Shown here: piece by piece, positions 24,556 through 33,857 of the stretch | Numbering within the stretch: position 1 is the stretch's first letter | Layout of the letters: every line of letters begins with the position of its first letter | NCBI RefSeq assembly: GCF_000633535.1 | Contig: NZ_AYMR01000024.1 | Span: 25,838-89,837 of the forward strand | Reading direction: 5' to 3' | DNA length: 64,000 bases | Source: Leifsonia aquatica H1aii | GTDB lineage: Bacteria; Actinomycetota; Actinomycetes; Actinomycetales; Microbacteriaceae | Position numbers and translations under genes: made by a program | The notes under the pieces: generated by a model | What the model was told of the DNA's origin: nothing | What the model saw: only the letters and a program-made list of their open reading frames with translations | The model's database searches: none

Positions 24556-25457
24556 GCGTCGACTCCGACGATGCCGGCGGCGACAGCCCACAGAGAGGTG
24601 GGGAAATCGTGCCCGCGGGCGCTGCGGGGGAGCGTGGCCCGGTGGGTGGGGCCGACCAGGGCCCAGCGGTCGGGGCCGTAGTACGCCCCCTGCTCGGCGG
24701 CGGGGTCGACGGCCGCGAAGAGCAGCGGCTCGGCACCCTGTTCGACGCCCTGGGAGGGCAGAAGGGTGCGGCGTGAGGGCTGCAGCGCCTTGTCGTCGCT
24801 CCGGGCGAGGTTGCGGCCCGCCGTCTGCAGGTTCGTCCGGGTGTAGCCGGGGTGCGCCGCGGTGCTGAGGAGCCCCCAGCCGCGCGCGTCCGACAGCGCA
24901 GCGAGACGCAGGGTCATCAGGAGGTCGGCCAGTTTGGACTGCGCGTACGCGCGACCGGCGCGGTAGCGGCGCTCGGAGTCGAGGTCGGCGAAGTGGATGC
25001 CGCCGAAGTTCGCCGTGCCGCTCGACATCGTCGCGACTCGGGGCGCGGGCGATTCGAGGAGACGCGGAAGCAGCAGGTTCGTCAGGAGGAACGGGCCGAG
25101 GAAGTTGCTCTGCCACTGCAGCTCGTGCCCGTCCACCGTGACCGTGCGCTTCGGCGGGACCATGACGCCCGCGTTGTTCACCAGGGTGTCGATGCGCTCG
25201 CCGTCCGTCAGCACGCCGTCGGCGAAAGCGCGCACGCTGGCGAAGTCGGCCAGGTCGATGCGGCGGAGCTCGAGCTGCGCGCCGGGCACGCGGTTCAGGA
25301 GGTCGCGGCGCGCCGCCTCCCCCTTCTCCGGTGAGCGCACGGCCATGATGACGCGCGCGCCGGCGCCGGCGAGCCGGGCCGTGGCCTCCTTGCCGGTGCC
25401 GCTGTTGGCACCGGTCACGATGATGGTGCGTCCGGTCTGGTCGGGAACGGTGTACAT
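24519..25457 (-). CDS. Short-chain dehydrogenase/reductase
   Basis: A 312-residue NAD(P)-dependent oxidoreductase with cofactor motif TGANSGTG (15-22), NNAG (94-97) and the catalytic set Ser145/146, Tyr171 and Lys175 (YAQSK). The length and late HPGYTRTNLQ segment resemble retinol-dehydrogenase-like SDRs. The substrate is unknown. It is divergent from a TetR regulator with clear operator repeats between, so it is probably induced by a toxic or catabolic small molecule. Its 3' end overlaps the convergent MocR gene. Confidence 0.9.
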   Translation of the reverse strand: MYTVPDQTGRTIIVTGANSGTGKEATARLAGAGARVIMAVRSPEKGEAARRDLLNRVPGAQLELRRIDLADFASVRAFADGVLTDGERIDTLVNNAGVMVPPKRTVTVDGHELQWQSNFLGPFLLTNLLLPRLLESPAPRVATMSSGTANFGGIHFADLDSERRYRAGRAYAQSKLADLLMTLRLAALSDARGWGLLSTAAHPGYTRTNLQTAGRNLARSDDKALQPSRRTLLPSQGVEQGAEPLLFAAVDPAAEQGAYYGPDRWALVGPTHRATLPRSARGHDFPTSLWAVAAGIVGVDAQTTLGSAAASK

Positions 25458-25522
25458 GGGCTCCTCCGTCGGGCAGCGGGTGTCCGGATGGGTCGGGGAT
25501 CGGTCCGGTCGTGAAATAATGA

Positions 25523-25565
25523 ACCGGTGGTCTGTTACGGACAGTAATAGACCGATGGTCTGTTA
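25523..25565. promoter_or_regulatory. TetR operator repeats (SDR/TetR divergent region)
   Basis: Two direct repeats ACCGGTGGTCTGTTA (25523-25537) and ACCGATGGTCTGTTA (25551-25565) start 28 bp apart. Between them GGTCTGTTAC (25529-25538) and GTAATAGACC (25544-25553) form an inverted repeat with one mismatch. The region is AT-richer than its surroundings and should hold both promoters. Confidence 0.75.
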
Positions 25566-25580
25566 GCAAGGGGGTACCCG

Positions 25581-26270
25581 ATGTCTCAGGCGACGTTCAG
25601 CCGAGCGCGCAGCACGGAGCAGCGCGCGCAACGCCGCGAGGACATCCTGACGGCGGCACGCACGATGCTGGCCGACACCCGCGTCGCCGAGCTGAGCCTC
25701 AACGGGCTGGCGAGGGAGGTCGGACTCGCCAAGTCGAACGTGCTGCGCTACTTCGAGTCGCGCGAGGCCGTGCTGCTCGAGCTCTACGACCGCGAGTTCC
25801 GCGACTGGCTCGACGCGCTCGAAGCGCGGCTCGCGGCGACGCCGGAGCGCACGACCGGATCCCTCGCGGCAGCGGTGTCCGCGACGGTCGCCGCGCGGCC
25901 GGTCCTCGCCGAGCTCTGCGCGAGCGCACCGGGGATCCTCGAGCACAACATCTCGGGCGAGGTCGCGCGCGCCTACAAACGGGGCATGCTCGCGTCGGCG
26001 GCACGGCTCGCAGCCTTGGCCGCGCCCTGGATCGGCACCGACGAATCCGACGCCCTCGTGTTCGTCGGAGCGGTCACGCTCGCCATCGGGGGAGTCTGGT
26101 CGAGCTGTCGGGTCTCGCCCGGCATGGCAGAGGCGTATGCGCTCGATCCCGACCTCGCGCGCTACCGGCTCGACTTCGCGACGAGCCTCCGGACGGGGGT
26201 CGCGGTCGTGATCAGAGGCCTGCGCGCCGGCCGGGTGGAGACGCCGGGTGGAGTCCCCACCCCGAAGTAG
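25581..26270 (+). CDS. TetR-family transcriptional regulator
   Basis: 229 residues. The N-terminal helix-turn-helix includes RREDILTAARTML, LSLNGLAREVGLAKSNVLRYFESREAVLLEL (about 38-68), the usual TetR layout; the rest is an all-helical ligand domain. It is divergent from the SDR gene. The repeats at 25523-25565 are its likely binding sites, giving local repression of the SDR and itself. Confidence 0.93.
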   Translation: MSQATFSRARSTEQRAQRREDILTAARTMLADTRVAELSLNGLAREVGLAKSNVLRYFESREAVLLELYDREFRDWLDALEARLAATPERTTGSLAAAVSATVAARPVLAELCASAPGILEHNISGEVARAYKRGMLASAARLAALAAPWIGTDESDALVFVGAVTLAIGGVWSSCRVSPGMAEAYALDPDLARYRLDFATSLRTGVAVVIRGLRAGRVETPGGVPTPK

Positions 26271-26369
26271 TACCACGGCATGAGGAAGTTGCACCGTCTG
26301 CAATGAGATGCTGGACCTGCGTCATCGCTGCCGCGCGTCCTGCAACCACACCCGCTGAGGGGAACATCC

Positions 26370-29300
26370 GTGCACTTTCTCGCTGTGCTCAGCATGAAGA
26401 ACCGCGCGCTGATCGCGCTCGTCACCATCGTGGCGGCCGTGTTCGGCGGTCTCGCGCTCACCAACCTGAAGCAGGAGCTGATCCCCTCGATCTCGTTCCC
26501 GCAGCTCGCGGTCGTGTCGACCTATCCCGGCGCGTCGCCGGAGGTCGTGAACAACGACGTCAGCACGCCGGTCGAGGCGGCCATCCAGGGGGTGCCCGAC
26601 CTCGAGAGCACCTCCGCCGTCAGCAGCACGAACACGTCGATCATCACGGCGAAGTTCACCTACGGCACGGACCTCGCCACCGCGGAGCAGAAGATCGACC
26701 GCGCGATCAACCAGATCAAGTCCACTCTGCCGTCGGGCGTGGAGCCCCAGGTCGTCTCGGGCAGCATCGACGACCTGCCCGTCATCCAGCTGGCGGTCAC
26801 CAGCAACGGCGACCAGCGGACCCTCGCGGACGACATCACCAAGCTCGCCCTGCCGGACATCAAGGACGTCACCGGCGTCAACGACGCGCAGCTGGTCGGC
26901 GAGGTCGGCCGCCGCATCACCATCACCCCCGACCCCGCGAAGCTGGCCGCGGCCGGCGTCAGCAGCTCGGCCGTGAAGGACGCGCTGCAGCAGAACGGCG
27001 TGCTGCTCCCGGGCGGCTCGATCACCGAAGACGGCAAGACCCTCTCCATCCAGTCGGGCAAGCAGCTCGCATCGGTCGACGACATCGCGGCCCTGCCGCT
27101 CGTGCGCAGTGCGACCGCCGGTGCGGGCTCGTCGGGTGCGACGGGCTCCGGAGCGTCTGCCGGCGCGGGCGCCTCGGGCGCGACCGGTGCCACGGGCGCC
27201 TCTGGTGCCGCCGGTGCGACCGGCACGTCCGGATCCGCCGCCGCGGAGGCCGCCGCTGCCGCGTCGGCCACGCCGCCGACGATCGGCGATGTGGCCACGG
27301 TCGCCGAGACCGACGACCCGATCACCTCCATCTCGCGGGTGGACGGCAAGCCGGCGCTGACGATCGCGGTCACCAAGCTCCCCTCGGCCAACACCGTCGA
27401 GGTCTCGCACGGAACCACCACGCTCATCCCGGAGCTCGAGAAGAAGCTCGGCTCCGACGCGAAGATCACGGTCGTCTTCGACCAGGCGCCGTTCATCACC
27501 CAGTCGATCAACTCGCTCACCGAGGAGGGCCTGCTCGGCCTCGTGATGGCGGTCATCGTCATCCTGGTGTTCCTGCTGTCGGTGCGCTCGACGCTGGTGA
27601 CGGCGATCTCCATCCCGACCAGCGTGCTCATCACGTTCGTCGTGATGTGGGCGACCGGCTACACCCTCAACATCATCACTCTCGGCGCGCTGACGATCGC
27701 GATCGGGCGCGTGGTGGACGACTCCATCGTCGTCATCGAGAACATCAAGAGACAGCTGGTGCCCGGCGCCGACCGGGCGGTCACGATCGTGCGCGCGGTC
27801 CGGGAGGTCGCGGGTGCGATCACCGCCTCCACGATCACGACCGTGGCGGTGTTCCTTCCGCTGGCCTTCGTCGGGGACGTGACCGGCGAGCTGTTCCGGC
27901 CGTTCGCGCTCACCGTGACGATCGCGCTGCTGTCGTCCCTGCTCGTCGCGCTGACCATCGTCCCCGTGCTCGCCTACTGGTTCCTGCGCGCCCCGAAGGC
28001 CCGCAAGCACGAGGGCGGCGAGCACGACGACGAGGCGGCGCACCTGACCGTCGAGGAGGCCGCCGCCTCGGGCCACGACGAGCTCGAGCACCCGTCGCGC
28101 CTGCAGAAGGGCTACCTGCCGATCATCCGCTGGACGCTGAAGCATTCGGCGATCACGGTGATCCTCTCGATCCTGGTGCTCGTCGGGACGGTCGCGCTGG
28201 CTCCTCTGATGAAGACGAACTTCCTCGGCGCGAGCGGCCAGAACTCGCTCACGATCACCCAGACCCTCGAGCCGGGCGCGAGCCTGCAGGCGAAGGACGA
28301 CGCCGCCAAGGCGGTCGAGCAGAAGCTCCTCGACACCAAGGGCGTCGAGACCGTGCAGGTGTCGATCGGGTCCAGCGGCTCCTCCCTGCGCGACGCCTTC
28401 GCGGGCGGCGGCGGAGGCAGCTCGACGTTCTCGATCACCACCGACCCCGATGTCGACCAGGAGAAGCTGCAGAACACCATCGAGAGCGAGCTCGGATCGC
28501 TGAACGGCCAGGGCACCATCCAGGTGTCCTCGCAGAGCGGCTTCGGCGGCTCGAGCGACATCGAGGTCGACATCACGGCCAGCACGAGCGCCGACCTGCA
28601 GAAGGCCACCGACTCGGTCGTCGCCGAGCTGAAGAAGCACTCGTCGCTCAAGCAGGTCACCGACAACCTCAGCGCGTCGCTGCCGTACATCGCCGTGACC
28701 GTCGACCGTACGAAGGCCGCGGAGGCGGGCCTCAGCGAGGTCGCCGTCGGAACGATCGTCTCCCAGGCGATGCAGCCGACCCAGGCCGGCACAGTCGCGA
28801 TCGACAACACCACGCTGACGATCTACATCCAGAACGCGGACGCGCCCACCACGGTGGCCGGCCTCGCCGACCTGCAGATCCCGACGGCGACCGGCCTGGT
28901 GCCGCTCGACTCGCTCGCCACGGTCGAGGAGTCGAAGGGGCCGTCGACGGTGACCACGGAGCGCGGGCTGCGCACCTCCACCGTCACCGCGACGCCCGCG
29001 ACGGACAACCTGTCGGTCGCGAGCGCGGACGTGACCAAGGCCCTCGCGAAGGCGGACCTGCCGCAGGGCGCGACGGCCAAGGTCGGCGGCGTCTCGTCGA
29101 GCCAGACCGACGCCTTCGCCCAGCTGGGGCTCGCGCTGCTGGCGGCCATCCTGATCGTCTACATCGTGATGGTGGCGACGTTCCGCTCGCTGCGCCAGCC
29201 GCTGCTGCTGCTGGTCTCGGTGCCGTTCGCCGCGACCGGCGCCATCCTGCTGCAGCTGGCCTCCGGCATCCCCCTCGGCGTCGCCTCCCTGATCGGTGTG

Positions 29301-29744
29301 CTGATGCTGATCGGCATCGTGGTGACGAACGCGATCGTGCTCATCGACCTGGTGAACCAGTACCGCCGACGCGGGCTCTCGGTTGCCGAGGCCGTCGTGC
29401 ACGGCGCCTCCCGCCGTCTGCGCCCGATCCTGATGACGGCGGTCGCGACCATCGCGGCGCTCTTCCCGATGGCCATCGGTCTGACCGGGCACGGCGGCTT
29501 CATCTCGCAGCCGCTGGCGATCGTCGTGATCGGCGGCCTGGTGTCGTCCACGGTGCTCACGCTCGTGGTGCTGCCGACCCTGTTCAACCTCGTCGAGGGC
29601 GCCCGCGAGCGTCGGCAGGCGAAGAAGGCGGCGGCGTCCGGCGGTGGAGACGGCGACGGCGGTCCGGGAGCCGCGGGAGACGCGCCGACGACCGACCCGC
29701 AGCCTCCGGTGTTCACGGCTCCGGCGGGCGGACAGCAGCTCTGA
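26370..29744 (+). CDS. RND-family efflux transporter (AcrB/HAE1-like)
   Basis: 1124 residues with the RND layout: helix 1 near 8-30, a large extracytoplasmic domain, helices 2-6, a cytoplasmic segment, a second large domain and helices 8-12. The proton-relay pair D450-D451 in GRVVDDSIVVIENI is intact. The start is GTG at 26370 with AGGGGA upstream. An Ala/Gly/Ser/Thr-rich low-complexity insert (about 247-303) interrupts the first periplasmic-type domain. There is no adaptor (HlyD-like) gene here, as usual in Gram-positive RND systems. The substrate is unknown; drugs or lipids are possible. Confidence 0.92.
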   Translation: MHFLAVLSMKNRALIALVTIVAAVFGGLALTNLKQELIPSISFPQLAVVSTYPGASPEVVNNDVSTPVEAAIQGVPDLESTSAVSSTNTSIITAKFTYGTDLATAEQKIDRAINQIKSTLPSGVEPQVVSGSIDDLPVIQLAVTSNGDQRTLADDITKLALPDIKDVTGVNDAQLVGEVGRRITITPDPAKLAAAGVSSSAVKDALQQNGVLLPGGSITEDGKTLSIQSGKQLASVDDIAALPLVRSATAGAGSSGATGSGASAGAGASGATGATGASGAAGATGTSGSAAAEAAAAASATPPTIGDVATVAETDDPITSISRVDGKPALTIAVTKLPSANTVEVSHGTTTLIPELEKKLGSDAKITVVFDQAPFITQSINSLTEEGLLGLVMAVIVILVFLLSVRSTLVTAISIPTSVLITFVVMWATGYTLNIITLGALTIAIGRVVDDSIVVIENIKRQLVPGADRAVTIVRAVREVAGAITASTITTVAVFLPLAFVGDVTGELFRPFALTVTIALLSSLLVALTIVPVLAYWFLRAPKARKHEGGEHDDEAAHLTVEEAAASGHDELEHPSRLQKGYLPIIRWTLKHSAITVILSILVLVGTVALAPLMKTNFLGASGQNSLTITQTLEPGASLQAKDDAAKAVEQKLLDTKGVETVQVSIGSSGSSLRDAFAGGGGGSSTFSITTDPDVDQEKLQNTIESELGSLNGQGTIQVSSQSGFGGSSDIEVDITASTSADLQKATDSVVAELKKHSSLKQVTDNLSASLPYIAVTVDRTKAAEAGLSEVAVGTIVSQAMQPTQAGTVAIDNTTLTIYIQNADAPTTVAGLADLQIPTATGLVPLDSLATVEESKGPSTVTTERGLRTSTVTATPATDNLSVASADVTKALAKADLPQGATAKVGGVSSSQTDAFAQLGLALLAAILIVYIVMVATFRSLRQPLLLLVSVPFAATGAILLQLASGIPLGVASLIGVLMLIGIVVTNAIVLIDLVNQYRRRGLSVAEAVVHGASRRLRPILMTAVATIAALFPMAIGLTGHGGFISQPLAIVVIGGLVSSTVLTLVVLPTLFNLVEGARERRQAKKAAASGGGDGDGGPGAAGDAPTTDPQPPVFTAPAGGQQL

Positions 29745-29769
29745 GAGCGTCCCGGGCGATCGACACGTC

Positions 29770-29785
29770 GTCCGGGATCCCAGAC
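29770..29785. promoter_or_regulatory. Predicted IclR (hut) operator upstream of hutG
   Basis: GTCCGGGATCCCAGAC, palindromic apart from one pair, is identical over 16 bp to the site in the hutH-iclR intergenic space. It ends 54 bp before the hutG start codon. A -10-like TACCGT (29828-29833) lies six bases before the ATG, so hutG may be leaderless and the site sits in an activator position. Confidence 0.8.
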
Positions 29786-29839
29786 GGGGGATGCGCGGCC
29801 GCAGCGGCTCGGGCATCCCCCGCTTGGTACCGTCGCGCT

Positions 29840-30769
29840 ATGAGCACGCGCGCGCTGTCCGTCGATCCGCTGTGGCCCCGTGCGGGGGACTGGCCCGGGC
29901 TCGCGGCACTCCCAGCAGAGCAGCGCGCCGACCTGACCGTGCTCGGCATCCCGACCTGGCGCACGTCGCTCTCGCCGACCGGAGCGCACGCGACGCCTGC
30001 GGCGGTCCGCGGAGCGCTCCGACGCTACGCCGCGCACGCGGACGGACCGGACCTCGACCGGTTGCGGTTCGCCGACGCGGGCGACGTGACGGAGCCCGAC
30101 GGTGCGGATGGCGAAGCGCGCGCCATCGCCGCGATGCGTGCCGCCGTCGCGCGTTCCACCCTGACCGTGGCCGTCGGCGGCGACAACGCGCTCACCGTGC
30201 CGGCCGCGCTGGGGTCGTACGGGGACGACCTCCCCACCGCCGGACTGATCACGCTGGACGCGCATCACGACCTGCGGGACGGGGTCTCGAACGGCTCCCC
30301 GGTGCGGCGACTGGTCGACGCGGGGCTGTCCGGAACGCGCATCGTGCAGATCGGCATCGCCGACTTCGCCAACTCGGCGGCCTACACCCGCCGCGCGGCC
30401 GACCTCGGGATCACGGTGGTCGCCCGGGACGCCCTGCATCGGCGACCCCTGGACGACGTGATGGCCGAGGCCCTCGAGATCGCCGGGGCCGCGGGCGGCC
30501 CGATCCACGTCGATCTCGACGTGGACGTCTGCGACCGCTCCGTCGCACCGGGCTGCCCGGCGTCGGTGCCGGGAGGCCTCGCCGCGTGGGAGCTGCGACG
30601 TCTGGCGCGACGGGCGGCGGCGTCCCCGCTGGTGCGATCGATCGACATCGCCGAGGTGGACGCGACCGCCGACGCCCCCGACGAGCGCACGGTGCGTCTC
30701 GCCGCGCTCCTCGTGCTGGAGGCCGCCGCCGGGGTCGCCGCGCGCAGCGTCCCGGGGAACGACAGCTAA
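29840..30769 (+). CDS. hutG: Formimidoylglutamase (arginase/agmatinase superfamily)
   Basis: 309 residues. Ureohydrolase motifs are present: GGDN (113-116), DAHHD (140-144) and DVDVCD (227-232) before SVAPG. The enzyme would hydrolyse N-formimidoyl-glutamate to glutamate plus formamide, the last step of histidine degradation. The assignment rests on neighbouring hutI, hutU and hutH and the shared operator. The first motif normally reads GGDH, and the His is a metal ligand; here it is Asn116, so the metal site may be altered. Agmatinase or guanidinobutyrase is the alternative by fold alone. Confidence 0.82.
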   Translation: MSTRALSVDPLWPRAGDWPGLAALPAEQRADLTVLGIPTWRTSLSPTGAHATPAAVRGALRRYAAHADGPDLDRLRFADAGDVTEPDGADGEARAIAAMRAAVARSTLTVAVGGDNALTVPAALGSYGDDLPTAGLITLDAHHDLRDGVSNGSPVRRLVDAGLSGTRIVQIGIADFANSAAYTRRAADLGITVVARDALHRRPLDDVMAEALEIAGAAGGPIHVDLDVDVCDRSVAPGCPASVPGGLAAWELRRLARRAAASPLVRSIDIAEVDATADAPDERTVRLAALLVLEAAAGVAARSVPGNDS

Positions 30770-30842
30770 TGGTCACGGCACGCCGCGGACGGCGCCCACC
30801 GCGCGGCGGGTCCCGCCGACCGGACCCCGAGGGCGTGCGGGA

Positions 30843-32009
30843 TCAGACGCCGCCGACGACGGTGCGGGAGACCAGGGGAACGCCGGGGCGGTAGGCGAGG
30901 TGCACGGACGACGGCGCGTCGAGCACGACGTAGTCGGCGCGCGCCCCCACGCGCAGGTGCCCCACGTCGTCCCGGCGCAGCGATTCGGCGCCGCCGAGGG
31001 TCGCGGCTCGCAGCGCCTCGCCCACGGTCATGCCCATGTCACGCACCGCGACCGCGATGCAGAACGCCATCGACGATGTGAACGACGATCCGGGGTTGCA
31101 ATCGCTCGCGAGGGCGACGCGCACGCCGGCGTCGATCAGGCGCCGCGCGTCGGGATACGGGTGACGCGTCGAGAACTCGACGCCCGGCAGCAGGCCGGCG
31201 ACGGTGTCGGAGCCGGCGAGCAGCTCGATGTCCCGCTCGGTCGGATACGTGCAGTGGTCCACGGCGGCGGCGCCGAGCTCGACCGCGAGAGCGATCCCGT
31301 CGCCCGGGCCGAGCTGGCTGGCGTGCAGCCGGAGCCCGAGACCGCGCGCGGCGCCGGCGGTGAGGATGCGCCGCGACTGGTCCGGATCGAACGCCCCGGT
31401 CTCGCAGAACACGTCGATCCACCGCGCGTGCGGAGCGCACGCGTCGAGCATCGGGCCGGTCACCAGGTCCACGTAGCCGTCGGGGTCGTCGGCGAACTCC
31501 GGCGGGATCACATGCGCGCCGAGGAATGTGGTCTCGGCCGTGACCTCCCGCGCCAGCCGGAGCGAGCGCTCCTCGTCGTTGACGGTCAGCCCGTAGCCGC
31601 TCTTCACTTCGAACGTCGTCGTGCCCTGCGCGCGCAACTCGGCCGAGAACCTGTCGATGTGGTTACGCAGTCGGTCGTCGCTCGCGGCGCGTGTGGCAGC
31701 CACGGTGCTGCGTATGCCGCCCGCAGAATACGGGCGCCCGGCCATCCGCGCCTCGAACTCCCCCGAACGGTCCCCGGCGAAGACGAGGTGTGTATGGCTG
31801 TCCACGAAGCCCGGCAGCACGGCGGCCCCGCCCGCGTCCCGCACCTCGTCCGCATCGGCGTGCGGTGCGTCGCCGGCGGGACCGGTCCACGCGATCCGCC
31901 CGTCCACGCTCAGCAGCGCGGCGTCGTGCACGATGCCGAGCGGGCCGTCGTGCACGGGATCGAAGGTGACCAGCTCGCCGATCCCGGTGAGCAGGGACGC
32001 GCGCGTCAT
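30843..32009 (-). CDS. hutI: Imidazolonepropionase
   Basis: A 388-residue amidohydrolase with metal-binding H72 and H74 in [23 protein letters not shown], the third His in [11 protein letters not shown] and Asp in ASDCNPGSS. It opens the imidazolone ring of 4-imidazolone-5-propionate to give N-formimidoyl-glutamate, the third step of histidine degradation. Its start codon overlaps the hutU stop (TGATG), so the two are coupled. It is the last gene of the minus-strand hut operon. Confidence 0.96.
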   Translation of the reverse strand: MTRASLLTGIGELVTFDPVHDGPLGIVHDAALLSVDGRIAWTGPAGDAPHADADEVRDAGGAAVLPGFVDSHTHLVFAGDRSGEFEARMAGRPYSAGGIRSTVAATRAASDDRLRNHIDRFSAELRAQGTTTFEVKSGYGLTVNDEERSLRLAREVTAETTFLGAHVIPPEFADDPDGYVDLVTGPMLDACAPHARWIDVFCETGAFDPDQSRRILTAGAARGLGLRLHASQLGPGDGIALAVELGAAAVDHCTYPTERDIELLAGSDTVAGLLPGVEFSTRHPYPDARRLIDAGVRVALASDCNPGSSFTSSMAFCIAVAVRDMGMTVGEALRAATLGGAESLRRDDVGHLRVGARADYVVLDAPSSVHLAYRPGVPLVSRTVVGGV

Positions 32010-33748
32010 CAGGCGCCCTCGGACTCCGGGCCGGTGGATCCGCCGGTGCGGGAGGCGCGGTCGGCGTGCTCGCGCATCGGCACGCGCAGACCGCGCTCGG
32101 CGGCGACCTCCACCGCCCGCTCGTAGCCTGCGTCGACGTGCCGCATGACGCCCGTCCCCGGGTCGTTCACCAGTACGCGCTCGATCTTCTCTGCGGCGAG
32201 CGGCGTGCCGTCGGCCACCACGACCTGGCCCGCGTGGATGCTGCGGCCGATACCCACCCCGCCGCCGTGGTGCAGCGACACCCAGGTCGCTCCCGAGGCC
32301 GTGTTGAGCAGCGCGTTCAGCAGCGGCCAGTCGGCGATCGCGTCGGAGCCGTCGGCCATCGCCTCCGTCTCCCGGTACGGGGACGCGACGGAGCCGGAGT
32401 CGAGGTGGTCGCGGCCGATGACGATCGGGGCGCTCAACTCGCCGTTCGCGACCATCTCGTTGAACTTCAGTCCGGCACGGTGCCGCTCCTGGTAGCCCAG
32501 CCAGCAGATCCGCGCCGGGAGGCCTTCGAACGGCACCTTCTCGCCGGCCTGCGTGATCCAGCGGCGGAGGTGCTCGTTCTCGGGGAAGAGCTCGAGGATC
32601 GCGCGGTCGGTCGCGGCGATGTCGGCCGGGTCGCCGGAGAGCGCCGCCCACCGGAACGGCCCCTTGCCCTCGGCGAAGAGCGGGCGGATGTAGGCGGGGA
32701 CGAACCCGGGGAACGCGAAGGCCCGGTCGTACCCGCCGAGCTGGGCTTCGATGCGGATCGAGTTGCCGTAGTCGAAGACTTCCGCGCCCGCGTCGAGGAA
32801 GCCGACCATCGCCTCCACCTGGGCGGCCATCGACGATCGTGCCGCGTCGGTGAACCACTCCGGGTCTGCGGCCGCGCGGTCGTGCCACTCCTCGACGGAG
32901 ACCCCGATCGGCAGGTAGCTGAGCGGATCGTGGGCGCTGGTCTGGTCTGTCACGATGTCGATCGGGACGCCGCGGCGCAGGAGCTCGGGGAAGACCTCGG
33001 CGGCATTGCCCACGAGGCCGACCGAGAGGGCGCGCCCCTCGTCCTTCGCTGTGACGGCGCGGGTGACGGCGTCGTCGATGTCGTCGGCCAGCTCGTCGAG
33101 GTAGCCGTGGTCGACCCGGCGCTGCAGGCGCGCGCGGTCGACATCGACGATCAGGACGGCACCCCCGTTGAGGGTGACCGCGAGCGGCTGCGCCCCGCCC
33201 ATCCCGCCGCACCCGCCGGTCAGGGTCAGTGTGCCGGCGAGGGAGGCGTCACTCTGCCCGTCGCGCCCGCCCCGCCGGGCGGCGAGCGTGCGGGCGACGG
33301 CGCCGAACGTCTCGTAGGTGCCCTGCAGGATGCCCTGCGAGCCGATGTAGATCCACGACCCGGCGGTCATCTGGCCATACATGGTCAGGCCGAGCGCCTC
33401 CAGCCGGCGGAACTCGGGCCAGGTGGCCCAGTCGCCGACGAGGTTCGAGTTGGCGATGAGCACCCGCGGCGCCCACTCGTGGGTGCGGAACACCCCGACC
33501 GGCTTGCCGGACTGGACGAGAAGGGTCTCGTCCGCTTCGAGGTCCCGGAGGGTCTCGACGATGGCGTCGAAGGCCTCCCAGCTGCGGGCCGCGCGGCCGG
33601 TGCCGCCGTAGACGACGAGGTCGTCGGGGCGCTCGGCCACCTCCGGGTCGAGGTTGTTCATCAGCATGCGCAGCGGGGCCTCCGTCTGCCAGCTCTTCGC
33701 GGTCAGCTGCGTTCCGTGCGCGGCGCGCACCGCTCTCGCTCCGTCCAT
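32009..33748 (-). CDS. hutU: Urocanate hydratase
   Basis: 579 residues; the start ATG (33746-33748) has AAGGAG ten bases upstream. Family patterns are [44 protein letters not shown] and the NAD-binding [15 protein letters not shown]. It hydrates urocanate to imidazolone propionate using tightly bound NAD. It is about 110 bp downstream of hutH on the same strand and overlaps hutI. Length is slightly above the usual 550-560. Confidence 0.97.
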   Translation of the reverse strand: MDGARAVRAAHGTQLTAKSWQTEAPLRMLMNNLDPEVAERPDDLVVYGGTGRAARSWEAFDAIVETLRDLEADETLLVQSGKPVGVFRTHEWAPRVLIANSNLVGDWATWPEFRRLEALGLTMYGQMTAGSWIYIGSQGILQGTYETFGAVARTLAARRGGRDGQSDASLAGTLTLTGGCGGMGGAQPLAVTLNGGAVLIVDVDRARLQRRVDHGYLDELADDIDDAVTRAVTAKDEGRALSVGLVGNAAEVFPELLRRGVPIDIVTDQTSAHDPLSYLPIGVSVEEWHDRAAADPEWFTDAARSSMAAQVEAMVGFLDAGAEVFDYGNSIRIEAQLGGYDRAFAFPGFVPAYIRPLFAEGKGPFRWAALSGDPADIAATDRAILELFPENEHLRRWITQAGEKVPFEGLPARICWLGYQERHRAGLKFNEMVANGELSAPIVIGRDHLDSGSVASPYRETEAMADGSDAIADWPLLNALLNTASGATWVSLHHGGGVGIGRSIHAGQVVVADGTPLAAEKIERVLVNDPGTGVMRHVDAGYERAVEVAAERGLRVPMREHADRASRTGGSTGPESEGA

Positions 33749-33857
33749 GGGTCTCGACTCCTTCGGGGTCCCGCCGAGAAGGCGAACTCTTCGCCCTCTC
33801 GGCTGATTTCTGTGCATTTTCTGCCCACTCGGTGAGCAGGAGGTGGAGGGATGGTGG

